A DNA stretch of 64,000 nt from Bacteroidota bacterium (GTDB lineage: Bacteria; Bacteroidota; Bacteroidia; Chitinophagales; Chitinophagaceae). Below are positions 26,278-34,803 of this stretch, one piece after another. Made by a program: the position numbers and the translations under genes. The number at the start of each line of letters is the position of its first letter. Position 1 is the first letter of the stretch. The notes beneath the pieces are model-generated. The model saw only the letters and a list, made by a program, of their open reading frames with translations. It had not been told where the DNA came from and ran no database searches. The stretch lies in NCBI GenBank assembly GCA_018971025.1, contig JAGWVE010000001.1, positions 27,124 to 91,123 of the forward strand, given 5' to 3'.

Positions 26278-27387
26278 ATGCAAAAAAGAACCGACAACTT
26301 TAGCAAATTTGCTAATCAGAAAAAAGGAAGCGCCGTAAAAGAAGCTTTCAGACAAGAGAAGAAAAAAATCAAACAAGATGCGAGAGCGGCTGGCGAAGAA
26401 ATGCGCCAACGCAAAAAAGATAAAATGCGTGGGCTTGTAACCGAGCCACTTAAAAAGTCGACTAAGCCAGGTGCGCGCAAAGGAGCACCCCCATCAAGAG
26501 ATGCAGCTTATAGAGGCGAAAGCACTGCAAGACCAACAGGTTCTGCAAGACCTATCACCCCAGCCAAAACTTCACGAACTAAAGACTTTCAAGCTACTCC
26601 AGTAGCAGGTATGCCCGCTCCTATTGCATTAAAAACAGCAGAGCAAATGCCGCTCAATAAATTTATTGCGCATGCAGGTGTGTGTGGACGTAGAGAAGCC
26701 GCCGAACTTGTAAAAGGTGGTAAAGTAGTAGTAAATGGCGACAAAATATTTGAACCCGGATTTAAAGTAGCTCAAACAGATAAGGTAATCGTAAAAGGCA
26801 AGCAGGTATACCTACAAAAAAATGCCGTATACATTTTACTCAATAAACCCAAAGATTATATCACTACTGCTAATGATCCAGAAGGCCGCAAAACAGTACT
26901 AGATATTATTAAAGGCGCAACCCCAGAAAGAGTATATCCGGTAGGCCGTTTAGACCGAAACACTACAGGTGTTTTGCTACTCACCAACGATGGTGAACTC
27001 GCACAAAAATTAACGCATCCGTCTTTTGAAATTAAGAAAATATACGAGGTTACACTAGACAGACCCGTTGCTAAAAAAGACTTAGAAGCAGTATTAGCAG
27101 GTGTTACACTAGAGGATGGTTTTGTTGCCGCCGATGCTTGTGGATACGCAAACGCAAAAGATAAAAACGTTGTAGGTATTGAAATTCATAGTGGCCGTAA
27201 TAGAATTGTACGCCGCATATTTGAACATTTAGGCTACGACGTGAGAGGCCTAGACCGCGTTATGTTTGCTAATTTAACCAAAAAAAATGTGGACCGCGGC
27301 AAGTACCGTTTCTTACAAGAAAAAGAAGTACGCTTACTCAAGTTTATGAATAAATCATTTGTTCGTAAATCAAAAGAAGAAGCTTAA
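26278..27387 (+). CDS. RsuA/RluB-family pseudouridine synthase with long basic N-terminal extension
   Basis: This is a 369-residue protein. Residues 1 to about 123 are low complexity and rich in Lys, Arg, Gln, Ala and Pro, and probably disordered and RNA-binding. An S4 domain begins at about residue 124 (MPLNKFIAHAG). The catalytic domain follows, with the active-site aspartate D226 in VGRLDRNTTG and the C-terminal IHSGRNRIVRRIFEHLGY. The family makes pseudouridine in 23S rRNA (RluB/RluF) or 16S rRNA (RsuA). The exact site cannot be read, but RluB-type is most likely. It sits between rlmN and a second pseudouridine synthase. Confidence 0.9.
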   Translation: MQKRTDNFSKFANQKKGSAVKEAFRQEKKKIKQDARAAGEEMRQRKKDKMRGLVTEPLKKSTKPGARKGAPPSRDAAYRGESTARPTGSARPITPAKTSRTKDFQATPVAGMPAPIALKTAEQMPLNKFIAHAGVCGRREAAELVKGGKVVVNGDKIFEPGFKVAQTDKVIVKGKQVYLQKNAVYILLNKPKDYITTANDPEGRKTVLDIIKGATPERVYPVGRLDRNTTGVLLLTNDGELAQKLTHPSFEIKKIYEVTLDRPVAKKDLEAVLAGVTLEDGFVAADACGYANAKDKNVVGIEIHSGRNRIVRRIFEHLGYDVRGLDRVMFANLTKKNVDRGKYRFLQEKEVRLLKFMNKSFVRKSKEEA

Positions 27388-27425
27388 TTTTTATTCAACC
27401 TAGTTTTTTAAAGTAAATTTTTGCA

Positions 27426-28136
27426 ATGCGCTTATCCGTATTATTTGAAAACGACGCATTTATTGTTATTGATAAACCTTCGGGACTTTTAAGTATTCCG
27501 GATAGGTTTGGTATTGAAATTTCTGTAAAAGAAATACTCAGACAACAATTTGGAAATATTTTTACCGTGCACCGCCTCGACAAAGACACTAGTGGTGTGA
27601 TTGTTTTTGCAAAAACGGAAGAAGCACACCAAGCACTCTCCGTTTTATTTGAAGGAAGAGATGTAGAAAAGCATTACGTGGGTCTTGTACTTGGCAACCC
27701 CGTAAATAATGAAGGAAGTGTAGATGCGTCTATTATGGAGCACCCAGGTAAGAACGGAAAAATGATTACCCATGTAAAAGGTAAGCCTGCTTTAACAGAT
27801 TATAAAGTGGTAGAAAGATTTAAAAAATACGCCTGGCTATCGCTACAAATTCATACTGGAAAAACGCATCAAATTCGCGTACACATGCAACACATTGGAA
27901 GCCCCATTGCATGTGATCCACTCTATGGCAACAACGAACCTATTTTGTTGTCGTCTCTAAAAAAGAAATTCAAACTATCTAAAGCAGAAGATGAAGAACG
28001 CCCATTACTAGGTAGGCTTGCATTACATGCACATATGTTAACCTTTACTTTAGGAACCGAAACATTCAATTTTGAAGCTCCGGTTCCCAAAGATTTACGC
28101 GCCCTTCTGCAACAACTGCGCAAATGGGACGCGTAG
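27426..28136 (+). CDS. RluA-family pseudouridine synthase
   Basis: This is a 236-residue enzyme without an S4 domain. The catalytic motif HRLDKDTSGV puts the nucleophilic aspartate at D52. THQIRVHMQHIGSPIACDPLYG is the second conserved region (about 142-163). It isomerises uridines in rRNA or tRNA; the target site is not predictable here. It starts 38 bases after the RsuA-family gene and converges with the peroxiredoxin gene 36 bases further on, with no evident hairpin between them. Confidence 0.92.
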   Translation: MRLSVLFENDAFIVIDKPSGLLSIPDRFGIEISVKEILRQQFGNIFTVHRLDKDTSGVIVFAKTEEAHQALSVLFEGRDVEKHYVGLVLGNPVNNEGSVDASIMEHPGKNGKMITHVKGKPALTDYKVVERFKKYAWLSLQIHTGKTHQIRVHMQHIGSPIACDPLYGNNEPILLSSLKKKFKLSKAEDEERPLLGRLALHAHMLTFTLGTETFNFEAPVPKDLRALLQQLRKWDA

Positions 28137-28172
28137 GTTTTCGATTGCTTGCTTTGTTCTTCGTTTACTGAA

Positions 28173-28808
28173 CTATTTATTAGGCTGAGGGGTATAGCGC
28201 AGGTATGGCTTTACAACCCTTACACCTTTTGGAAATTTTTGGATAGCTGCTTCTGTGGTAATAGCAGGCACTACAATCACGTCTTCTCCTTCTTTCCAAT
28301 CTGCGGGTGTTGCAACACTATATTGCGCCGTTAATTGTAAAGAATCAATTACGCGTAGTACTTCAAAAAAATTACGACCTGTAGAAGCAGGATAGGTAAT
28401 GGTTAATTTAATTTTTTTATCGGGTCCAATAATAAATAATGAACGCACTGTAAATGTTTCAGATGCATTGGGATGAATCATACCATATGCATTGGCAATC
28501 GATTTATCTTCATCGGCAATGATGGGGAAATGTACATTTGTATGCTGTGTTTCATTGATATCCTGAATCCAACCAGCATGCTTTTCTAAACTATCTACAC
28601 TCAGTGCTAATACTTTAACACCGCGCTTTTCAAACTCAGCAGACAATTGTGCTGTTTTACCAAGTTCGGTGGTACACACAGGGGTATAATCTGCGGGGTG
28701 CGAAAAAAGTACGCCCCAACTATCACCTAAATATTCATAAAAATTAATGGGTCCTACCGATGTTTTTGCATCAAAATTGGGGGCTAGATCACCTAATTGT
28801 ACACTCAT
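28173..28808 (-). CDS. 1-Cys peroxiredoxin (Prx6 type)
   Basis: This is a 211-residue peroxiredoxin starting at the ATG at 28808 (MSVQLGD). A longer frame from a TTG at 28829 would begin inside the -7 element and is rejected. The peroxidatic Cys is C45 in HPADYTPVCTTELG. No other cysteine occurs in the protein, so it is a true 1-Cys form that needs an external thiol for recycling. The C-terminal extension from about residue 150 is typical of Prx6. It reduces hydrogen peroxide and organic peroxides in the cytoplasm. Confidence 0.95.
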   Translation of the reverse strand: MSVQLGDLAPNFDAKTSVGPINFYEYLGDSWGVLFSHPADYTPVCTTELGKTAQLSAEFEKRGVKVLALSVDSLEKHAGWIQDINETQHTNVHFPIIADEDKSIANAYGMIHPNASETFTVRSLFIIGPDKKIKLTITYPASTGRNFFEVLRVIDSLQLTAQYSVATPADWKEGEDVIVVPAITTEAAIQKFPKGVRVVKPYLRYTPQPNK

Positions 28809-28826
28809 ATTGCTTGTTTTAAAACA

Positions 28827-28834
28827 CAAATATA
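28827..28834 (-). promoter_or_regulatory. -7 promoter element TATATTTG of the peroxiredoxin gene
   Basis: The minus strand has TATATTTG, an exact TAnnTTTG match, 18 bases before the ATG at 28808. It overlaps the alternative TTG start at 28829 and so supports the downstream start. Confidence 0.6.
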
Positions 28835-28884
28835 AGTGCTATTTTTTAATTTCCTACTATTTTAGTAGACTTTTAACAAAATTC

Positions 28885-30039
28885 TTATTTTTTTATCGTG
28901 CGGGCCTTACGCAGCAAGGATTTGCCGTATTTATTTTTAACCGCATCAATGGCTTCATAGAGCGCGTGTTGCTCCGTTTTGTTGTCAAATAGGTTGGTTT
29001 GTGCGCCAACATTTGTGAGTCCCGAAAGGCGCACCCCAAGTAGCCGCACCTTTGTACCCGGCACATATAGTTTGGTAAATAAATCGGTGGCTGCTTTTAT
29101 AATATCAGTGTCGGCAATAGTGGCCGGAACAGTTATTTGTCTAGTGCTCGTTTCAAAATTTGCATTTCTAAATTTGATGGCTACACAAGTGGCATATTTT
29201 TTTTCTTGCCTAAGTTCGTAAGCAACGCGCTCTGCTTGTCCAACAAGTTGCGCTAATAAAATATCCATGTCGGAGGTATTTTCTTCAAAAGTATTTTCGG
29301 CAGAAATAGATTTTGACTCGCGGTGTGGTGAAACAACCGAATCACTTTTTCCATTTGCTTGACGTATTAATTGCGTCCCCCATTTACCCAATACTTTTTC
29401 TAGTACCGCTGGATCAAAATGTAAAATATCACCAATGGTATGAATGCCAAGCCCCAGTAATGTTTGATGAGATTTTTTTCCTACGCCGCCCAATTTTTCT
29501 ACGGGCAGTGGCGCTAAAAATTCTTTTTCTTTTCCAGGCGTTACAAATAAATAACCATTGGGCTTTGCTTCATCGGTGGCAATTTTTGCAACCAACTTAT
29601 TACTGGCCAAACCAAATGAAATAGGCAATCCCGTTTCATCCATAATGGTTTGTCGAAGCCGAATGGTCCATTCGAGTGGATTAAAAAAAGTATCCATGCC
29701 CGTTAAGTCTATATAAAACTCATCGATAGAAGCTTTTTCATAGAGCGGCGCATTGGCTGCAATAATATTTGTAACCCAAGCAGAATATTTTGAATAAAGT
29801 CCATAAGAACTTTTTACAACAATGGCGTGGGGGCATAGTTCCATGGCCCTTCGCATAGGCATGGCACTGCGCACACCAAATTTTCTTGCTTCATAACTAC
29901 AGGTAGTAACAACACCCCTATCTCTACTGCCACCTACTACAACCGCTTTGCCAAGTAGTGATGGATCTTGCAGCATTTCTACACTTACAAAAAAAGAATC
30001 TAAATCAAAATGGGCAATATAACGCTTTGGGGCTTGCAT
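28885..30039 (-). CDS. dinB: DNA polymerase IV (Y family)
   Basis: This is a 384-residue translesion polymerase. The palm carries the metal ligands in AHFDLDSFF (about residues 9-17) and SIDEFYIDL (about 104-112). A helix-hairpin-helix reads GGVGKKSHQTLLGLGI, and the little-finger domain follows. Near the C-terminus QTNLF looks like a beta-clamp-binding motif, which is expected for DinB. It copies past lesions at low fidelity. It starts 5 bases after rimM and is probably transcribed with it, an unusual partner for an SOS-type polymerase. No LexA-like box was identified. Confidence 0.95.
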   Translation of the reverse strand: MQAPKRYIAHFDLDSFFVSVEMLQDPSLLGKAVVVGGSRDRGVVTTCSYEARKFGVRSAMPMRRAMELCPHAIVVKSSYGLYSKYSAWVTNIIAANAPLYEKASIDEFYIDLTGMDTFFNPLEWTIRLRQTIMDETGLPISFGLASNKLVAKIATDEAKPNGYLFVTPGKEKEFLAPLPVEKLGGVGKKSHQTLLGLGIHTIGDILHFDPAVLEKVLGKWGTQLIRQANGKSDSVVSPHRESKSISAENTFEENTSDMDILLAQLVGQAERVAYELRQEKKYATCVAIKFRNANFETSTRQITVPATIADTDIIKAATDLFTKLYVPGTKVRLLGVRLSGLTNVGAQTNLFDNKTEQHALYEAIDAVKNKYGKSLLRKARTIKK

Positions 30040-30044
30040 GGAAT

Positions 30045-30566
30045 TTAAGACCTATACACATCTAATAATCCGTCTGGTAAAATCACGTACACTTTTTTAG
30101 CAGCATGATCTACAGCCTCTAAACTTTCGGCGTGGAGTGGAATAAGTGCTTCATTCCCTTCCAACGAAATTTTTAATAGTACTTGATGGGGTTGTTCAAT
30201 CACTTCTTCGATGGGACCTAAATTTTCATCTTCGTCGGTAATTACTTCATACCCTAAAAGTGCAATAGGAGCTGACTTTCCAGCCAACGCTCTAAAATCT
30301 TTTTCTAACAACCAGGCCTGACGAGAAACAAAACGTGCCGCTGCTTCTTTGGTGTTCACGCCTTCAAACGATACGTACATCTCTGCTTCATCTTTTGCTT
30401 TTGAGCCGCTAATAAAATATGGCAGGTAAGAACCTTTTTGTTCTTCTACAAAAAGCACTTCCACATCTTTGAGGTTTGTTTTTTTACCAAGCCCGTGCGT
30501 TAAAATGAGTTCGCCTTTAACACCAAATGTGGCCACTAATTTTCCAATATGTACGTATTCACTCAT
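30045..30566 (-). CDS. rimM: Ribosome maturation factor RimM
   Basis: This is a 173-residue protein. The N-terminal RimM domain starts HIGKLVATFGVKGEL, and a C-terminal PRC-barrel domain (from about residue 97) ends with LPDGLLDVY. RimM binds ribosomal protein S19 and helps mature the 30S head. It is downstream of rpsP but separated from it by a hairpin terminator. A TAATTTG element at 30572-30578 lies 5 bases before the ATG, so it may have its own start. Confidence 0.95.
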   Translation of the reverse strand: MSEYVHIGKLVATFGVKGELILTHGLGKKTNLKDVEVLFVEEQKGSYLPYFISGSKAKDEAEMYVSFEGVNTKEAAARFVSRQAWLLEKDFRALAGKSAPIALLGYEVITDEDENLGPIEEVIEQPHQVLLKISLEGNEALIPLHAESLEAVDHAAKKVYVILPDGLLDVYRS

Positions 30567-30603
30567 GGCTGCAAATTATTTATTAATTGGGACATTACAG
30601 AAC

Positions 30604-30636
30604 TAAAAACGCCCGCAACTTACGTTGCAGGCGTTT
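30604..30636 (-). terminator. Hairpin terminator between rpsP and rimM
   Basis: Positions 30607-30619 pair with 30624-30636 as a long stem with one C/A mismatch and a four-base loop (TTAC on the plus strand). On the minus strand it is followed by T residues. It lies 22 bases after the rpsP stop and would stop or attenuate read-through into rimM. Confidence 0.8.
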
Positions 30637-30657
30637 CGCTATAATTTTGCAAAAGAA

Positions 30658-31176
30658 TTACGCTTCTGGAGTTGCTTCTGGAGCATCTGTTGCAGGTGTT
30701 TCCACTTCTGCAGCTGGTGCTTCTGGTTCTGCAACCGGAGCTTCTTCTACTTTTACTTCTTCTACTTTTTTAACAACAGGAACGTATACTTTTTTAGCAC
30801 GAATTTCTGATTTGTGCGCATCGCTTCTGCGGGCAATATTTGCTTCATGCTCATTATGCCAAGCTTCAAACTTAGTCATTGCTGTTGCATCATCAAATAA
30901 ACCAAGCTTAACACCACGTAATAAGTGCTTTAAGTAAAGTACGCCTTTGAAAGAAAGGATACGACGAACTGTGTCTGTTGGTTGAGCTCCTTTGTTTAAC
31001 CAATCTAAAGATTTTTCACGATCTAAAGTGATTGTTGCAGGAACTGTTAATGGATTGTAAGTACCAATTTTTTGGATGAACTTACCGTCTCTTGGTGCAC
31101 GACCATCGGCTACTACGATGAAGTAGAACGGTCTTTTTTTACTACCGTGTCTTTGTAGTCTCATTTTTACTGCCAT
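30658..31176 (-). CDS. rpsP: 30S ribosomal protein S16 with acidic C-terminal extension
   Basis: This is a 172-residue protein starting at the ATG at 31176 ([18 protein letters not shown]). The S16 core occupies about residues 1-85. The remainder is helical, then turns into a Glu/Ala/Pro/Val-rich tail ([17 protein letters not shown] and on) that most S16 proteins lack. The core is typical and binds 16S rRNA in the 30S body. The tail could protrude from the ribosome. The gene sits between ffh and rimM, as in many bacteria. Confidence 0.96.
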   Translation of the reverse strand: MAVKMRLQRHGSKKRPFYFIVVADGRAPRDGKFIQKIGTYNPLTVPATITLDREKSLDWLNKGAQPTDTVRRILSFKGVLYLKHLLRGVKLGLFDDATAMTKFEAWHNEHEANIARRSDAHKSEIRAKKVYVPVVKKVEEVKVEEAPVAEPEAPAAEVETPATDAPEATPEA

Positions 31177-31221
31177 GTTAAATAGAAATTTATAGGCGTT
31201 AAGAAATATTGTTAAGGGTTG

Positions 31222-31229
31222 CAAATATA
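31222..31229 (-). promoter_or_regulatory. -7 promoter element TATATTTG of rpsP
   Basis: This is an exact TAnnTTTG match on the minus strand, 45 bases before the rpsP ATG. It leaves a leader of about 40 bases, longer than at most genes here. Confidence 0.55.
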
Positions 31230-31288
31230 GGCATTTTCAGTGATTTTAGAGCTAAAAAACCTAAAAAAGGCTTAAAAATCAACAAAAA

Positions 31289-32611
31289 CTACCTTTTCAT
31301 GCCCGGAAAACGACCGCCCATTGGCATGTTATTCATCATTTTCATCATTTGTTTCATCTGATCAAACTGCTTCATAAAGGCATTTACCTCTGCTAAATCT
31401 TTACCAGCCCCTTTTGCGATACGTTGTTTTCTGCTTGGTGTAAGTGCATCTGGGTTGGCGCGTTCAAATGGCGTCATGGAATTAATCATGGCCTCAATGC
31501 CTACAAATGCGTTGTCATTAATATCTACATCTTTAATGGCTTTACCAACGCCTGGTATCATACCCATTAAATCTTTGAGGTTACCCATTTTTTTAATTTG
31601 CTGCAGCTGCGTTAGAAAATCCTGAAAATCAAATTGATTTTTTTTGATTTTCTTTTCTAATTTTTTTGCTTCTGCTTCATCAAATTGCGCTTGCGCTTTT
31701 TCAACAAGTGATGTGATATCACCCATACCTAAAATACGCTGTGCCATCCTGTCTGGATAAAACACATCAAGGGTGTCTAATTTTTCCCCACTACTTACAA
31801 ACTTAATTGGTTTGTTAACTGTGTATTTAATCGTAAGCGCCGCACCACCTCTTGTATCACCATCTAATTTTGTGAGTACAACACCTGTAAAATTAAGTCG
31901 GTCATTAAATGCTTTTGCAGTGTTTACCGCGTCCTGTCCGGTCATGGAATCTACCACAAATAAAATTTCGGTAGGATTTACGGCGTCCTTGATAGCAGCG
32001 ACTTCTAGCATCATCGCTTCATCAACTGCAAGGCGGCCCGCGGTGTCAATAACCACTACATTTTTGTTGTTTGCTTTTGCATGCGCAATAGCTGCTTTTG
32101 CAATCGCAACAGGATCTGTATTGCCTACTTCCGAATAAACTTCTACCCCTACTTGACCTGCAAGTACACCGAGCTGATCAATAGCGGCTGGCCTGTATAC
32201 ATCCGCTGCAACAAGTAGCGGTGATTTACCCAATTTGTTTTTTAAATGATTCGCAAGTTTTCCTGTAAAAGTTGTTTTACCAGAACCTTGTAAACCTGCA
32301 ATTAAAATAACTGCTGGATTTCCTACTGCATTAAATGTAGCAGCTTCTCCACCCATCAATTCCGTTAATTCATCTTGCACAATTTTTACCATCAATTGTC
32401 CAGGACTTACGGCATTTAAAACTTTTTGTCCTACCGCTTTATCCCTAACACTTTCTGTAAATTCTTTGGCTATTTTAAAGTTTACGTCAGCGTCAATGAG
32501 CGCACGTCTAATATCTTTAATGGTATTAGCAATATTGAGGTCATTGATGCGCGCTTCACCCTTTAAATTCTTAAACGCACTTTCTAATTTTTCCGATAAA
32601 CCTTGAAACAT
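31289..32611 (-). CDS. ffh: Signal recognition particle protein Ffh (SRP54)
   Basis: This is a 440-residue GTPase starting at the ATG at 32611 (MFQGLSEKLE); the upstream in-frame extension is not conserved. The N domain is helical. The G domain has GLQGSGKTT, DTAGR and TKLDGD. The M domain ends in a methionine-rich tail (MKQMMKMMNNMPMGG) that binds signal sequences and SRP RNA. It delivers nascent membrane and secreted proteins to FtsY. A TATATTTG element lies 48 bases upstream. Confidence 0.98.
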   Translation of the reverse strand: MFQGLSEKLESAFKNLKGEARINDLNIANTIKDIRRALIDADVNFKIAKEFTESVRDKAVGQKVLNAVSPGQLMVKIVQDELTELMGGEAATFNAVGNPAVILIAGLQGSGKTTFTGKLANHLKNKLGKSPLLVAADVYRPAAIDQLGVLAGQVGVEVYSEVGNTDPVAIAKAAIAHAKANNKNVVVIDTAGRLAVDEAMMLEVAAIKDAVNPTEILFVVDSMTGQDAVNTAKAFNDRLNFTGVVLTKLDGDTRGGAALTIKYTVNKPIKFVSSGEKLDTLDVFYPDRMAQRILGMGDITSLVEKAQAQFDEAEAKKLEKKIKKNQFDFQDFLTQLQQIKKMGNLKDLMGMIPGVGKAIKDVDINDNAFVGIEAMINSMTPFERANPDALTPSRKQRIAKGAGKDLAEVNAFMKQFDQMKQMMKMMNNMPMGGRFPGMKR

Positions 32612-32659
32612 AACTGCTTGATTTTCCCTGATAAACCCAGCCAATAATAGCTTGGGCTG

Positions 32660-32667
32660 CAAATATA
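32660..32667 (-). promoter_or_regulatory. -7 promoter element TATATTTG of ffh
   Basis: This is an exact TAnnTTTG match on the minus strand, 48 bases before the ffh ATG. It is followed by GCA as at rpsP. No -33 TTTG is seen at the usual spacing. Confidence 0.55.
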
Positions 32668-32892
32668 GGTTGAACTGAAACGAATTTTAACCATTTTTTG
32701 ACAACTATTTGTAAAAATTAACAAGAATCGAATCTATCTTAATATATTGATTTTCAATGTATTAAATAAGTATAGAAGAATGCGAACCCGTATTTTACAC
32801 ATATTTACAAAAGTGGTATAAAAAAACATTTGGCGGGGTTGGATTATTTAATATTATTGCGTGACTACAAGGGTAGTAAAATAGACAACGCA
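32663..32892. other. Divergent intergenic region between ffh and START-like gene
   Basis: This is AT-rich sequence of about 230 bases, the longest gene-free stretch in the window. It contains the ffh -7 element at its left edge. I see no tRNA cloverleaf, SRP RNA or conserved hairpin. An upstream extension of the START-like frame from 32830 is open but not conserved. Confidence 0.4.
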
Positions 32893-33276
32893 ATGAGTAA
32901 GAAGCAATTATTTACATTAGAATTTCCAGTGAGATGCTCTCCAGGTATTTTATATGAGTTTTTATCAACGCCGGCCGGTTTACAAGAGTGGTTTGCCGAC
33001 AAAGTAGACGAATGGGATGGTGAGTTTAGTTTTTCTTGGGGCGGCGGTGAGCCAGATAAAGCACAAGTTATTGAACTAGAAGAAGATAAATTTATAAAGT
33101 ACCATTGGCTTCATTCCGAAAAAAATGAATACTTCGAATTCAGAATTGAAAAAACAGAAATTTCAAACCAAACGGTTTTGATTATCAAAGATTTCGCTGA
33201 AAAAAATGAAATCAAAGATCAAAGTCAACTTTGGGAATACCAAGTGAAAGAACTGTTTCACAGATTAGGTGCTTAG
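32893..33276 (+). CDS. START-like / AHSA1-type domain protein
   Basis: This is a 127-residue protein from the ATG at 32893 (MSKKQLFTLEFPVRCSP). The frame is open further upstream, but the domain begins here. The fold is a START/Bet v 1-like helix-grip cavity: SPGILYEFLSTPAGLQEWFADKV is followed by beta strands and a long C-terminal helix. Such proteins bind small hydrophobic ligands or act as chaperone cofactors; no ligand can be predicted. It lies 63 bases upstream of the LptF/LptG-type permease and may be co-transcribed. Confidence 0.85.
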   Translation: MSKKQLFTLEFPVRCSPGILYEFLSTPAGLQEWFADKVDEWDGEFSFSWGGGEPDKAQVIELEEDKFIKYHWLHSEKNEYFEFRIEKTEISNQTVLIIKDFAEKNEIKDQSQLWEYQVKELFHRLGA

Positions 33277-33339
33277 GTTTTAAGTTTTTGTGCGCCTGCT
33301 ACTTATCAAAAGTTATCTTCATTAGAACCCTGCAGCGCT

Positions 33340-34773
33340 TTGATTAAAAAATTAGACATACTCATTATTCGTTCTTTTATTGGACCGTTTATTGGTGCTT
33401 TTCTAATTTCATTGTTTGTGCTAACCATGCAATTTTTTTGGTTGTACATCGATGATTTAGTGGGTAAAGGATTAGACCTGCCTACCCTTTTATATTTAAT
33501 TGGTCTCGTAACATTATCGTGGGTTCCCATTGCACTTCCATTAGCGCTTCTTTTTTCTTCCATCATGACTTTTGGAAACTTAGGAGAATCTTTCGAACTG
33601 GTTGCCATTAAAGCAGCTGGCATACCGCTTGTTAGGTTTATGCGCCCACTAGTGGTGATCACTATTTTTTTAAGTGGACTTGCGTTTTTATTTGCCAATA
33701 ATATTATCCCGGTAACGCAGCTAAAGCTTGCTACGCTTAAGTTTGATATCATTGTGGCCAAACCTGCCATAGACATCAAAGAAGGCGTGTTTTATGACAA
33801 ATTAGATGGCTACGTTATTAAACTAGGCAGAAAAGAAAAAAACGATAGCGTTATTCATGACATCGTTTTGTTTGAAAAAAATTACAGTTTACAAGACAAT
33901 ATGCTTTTTGCCGAAAGCGGCATCATGCGTGTTACAAAAGATAAAAAATATTTAGAATTCATTTTAAAAAATGGATGGCGATACGAAGAGAGAGGCGTAA
34001 GAGGCACACCCAAAACAGAATTTATACGTTTAGGTTTTAAGCAGTATAAAAAAATATTTGACTTAAAAAGTTTTCAGCTTAAAAAAAGTGGCGATAGTAG
34101 TTTCTATGACCCTAAAATGTTAAGCGTACGACAACTTAACAATGCCATCGATTCACTCACCAACGTGGATAGCTTGTATACTGCAAAAACCAGAAAAGAA
34201 GTGAATCCGTATCTTAGGTTTGCACGCTATACCACAGACACGGGATGGACCATTTCTGCAGCAGCAAAAGCGCGCATCAACAAAAAATATAAAACATTTG
34301 ATGAAGCCATTCCCGATTCATTAGAAAGTGCTTGTATAGAAAGCGCTTCGAATCAAATTAGTGGCATCAAAAACAACGTAAACTATTTAGCGATAGATTA
34401 TAAAGAACGTCAAACTTCACTGCAACTTCATGAGATTGAGTGGCACCGTAAGTTTACCCTGTCTGCAGCATGCCTCGTACTCTTTTTAATTGGCGCCCCA
34501 CTGGGTTCCATTATCAGAAAAGGTGGTCTTGGCACACCCCTTGTTTTTGCCATTATCTTTTTTGTCATATTTCACCTCTTTAATACGTTTGGAGAAAAGT
34601 TTGTAAAATCAGACCAGCTTAGCCCACTTATGGGTATGTGGCTTTCTACCTTTATTTTACTACCTATCAGCTTGTTTTTGGTGGTTAAAGCCATGGCGGA
34701 TGCACAACTTTTTAACCAAGAGTATTACTATAGGCTGTTTACGAAAATTCGGGCCTATACCCGCAAGTTTTAA
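33340..34773 (+). CDS. LptF/LptG family lipopolysaccharide export permease
   Basis: This is a 477-residue inner-membrane protein beginning with TTG (reads IKKLDILIIRSFIGPF). Three N-terminal TM helices (about 12-35, 55-78 and 100-120) flank a periplasmic beta-jellyroll-type domain. Three C-terminal TM helices (about 370-470) follow, including LFLIGAPLGSIIRKGGLG, the typical coupling region. LptF and LptG with the LptB ATPase extract lipopolysaccharide from the inner membrane and feed LptC. The family assignment is firm; F versus G is not decidable here. No ATG lies at the family start position. Confidence 0.92.
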   Translation: MIKKLDILIIRSFIGPFIGAFLISLFVLTMQFFWLYIDDLVGKGLDLPTLLYLIGLVTLSWVPIALPLALLFSSIMTFGNLGESFELVAIKAAGIPLVRFMRPLVVITIFLSGLAFLFANNIIPVTQLKLATLKFDIIVAKPAIDIKEGVFYDKLDGYVIKLGRKEKNDSVIHDIVLFEKNYSLQDNMLFAESGIMRVTKDKKYLEFILKNGWRYEERGVRGTPKTEFIRLGFKQYKKIFDLKSFQLKKSGDSSFYDPKMLSVRQLNNAIDSLTNVDSLYTAKTRKEVNPYLRFARYTTDTGWTISAAAKARINKKYKTFDEAIPDSLESACIESASNQISGIKNNVNYLAIDYKERQTSLQLHEIEWHRKFTLSAACLVLFLIGAPLGSIIRKGGLGTPLVFAIIFFVIFHLFNTFGEKFVKSDQLSPLMGMWLSTFILLPISLFLVVKAMADAQLFNQEYYYRLFTKIRAYTRKF

Positions 34774-34775
34774 AG

Positions 34776-34783
34776 TAACTTTA
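34776..34783 (+). promoter_or_regulatory. -7-like element TAACTTTA of the superoxide dismutase operon
   Basis: It differs from TAnnTTTG in the last base and sits 20 bases before the SOD ATG, just after the stop of the permease gene. Confidence 0.45.
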
Positions 34784-34803
34784 GGTAACTAAATTTTACA
34801 ACC

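Noticed and set aside
28809..28829. Upstream TTG start for the peroxiredoxin
   Set aside because: The extension overlaps the -7 box, and the family N-terminus starts at the ATG at 28808.
32830..32892. Extended start of the START-like protein
   Set aside because: The upstream 21 codons precede the conserved MSKKQLF start and look like non-coding AT-rich leader.
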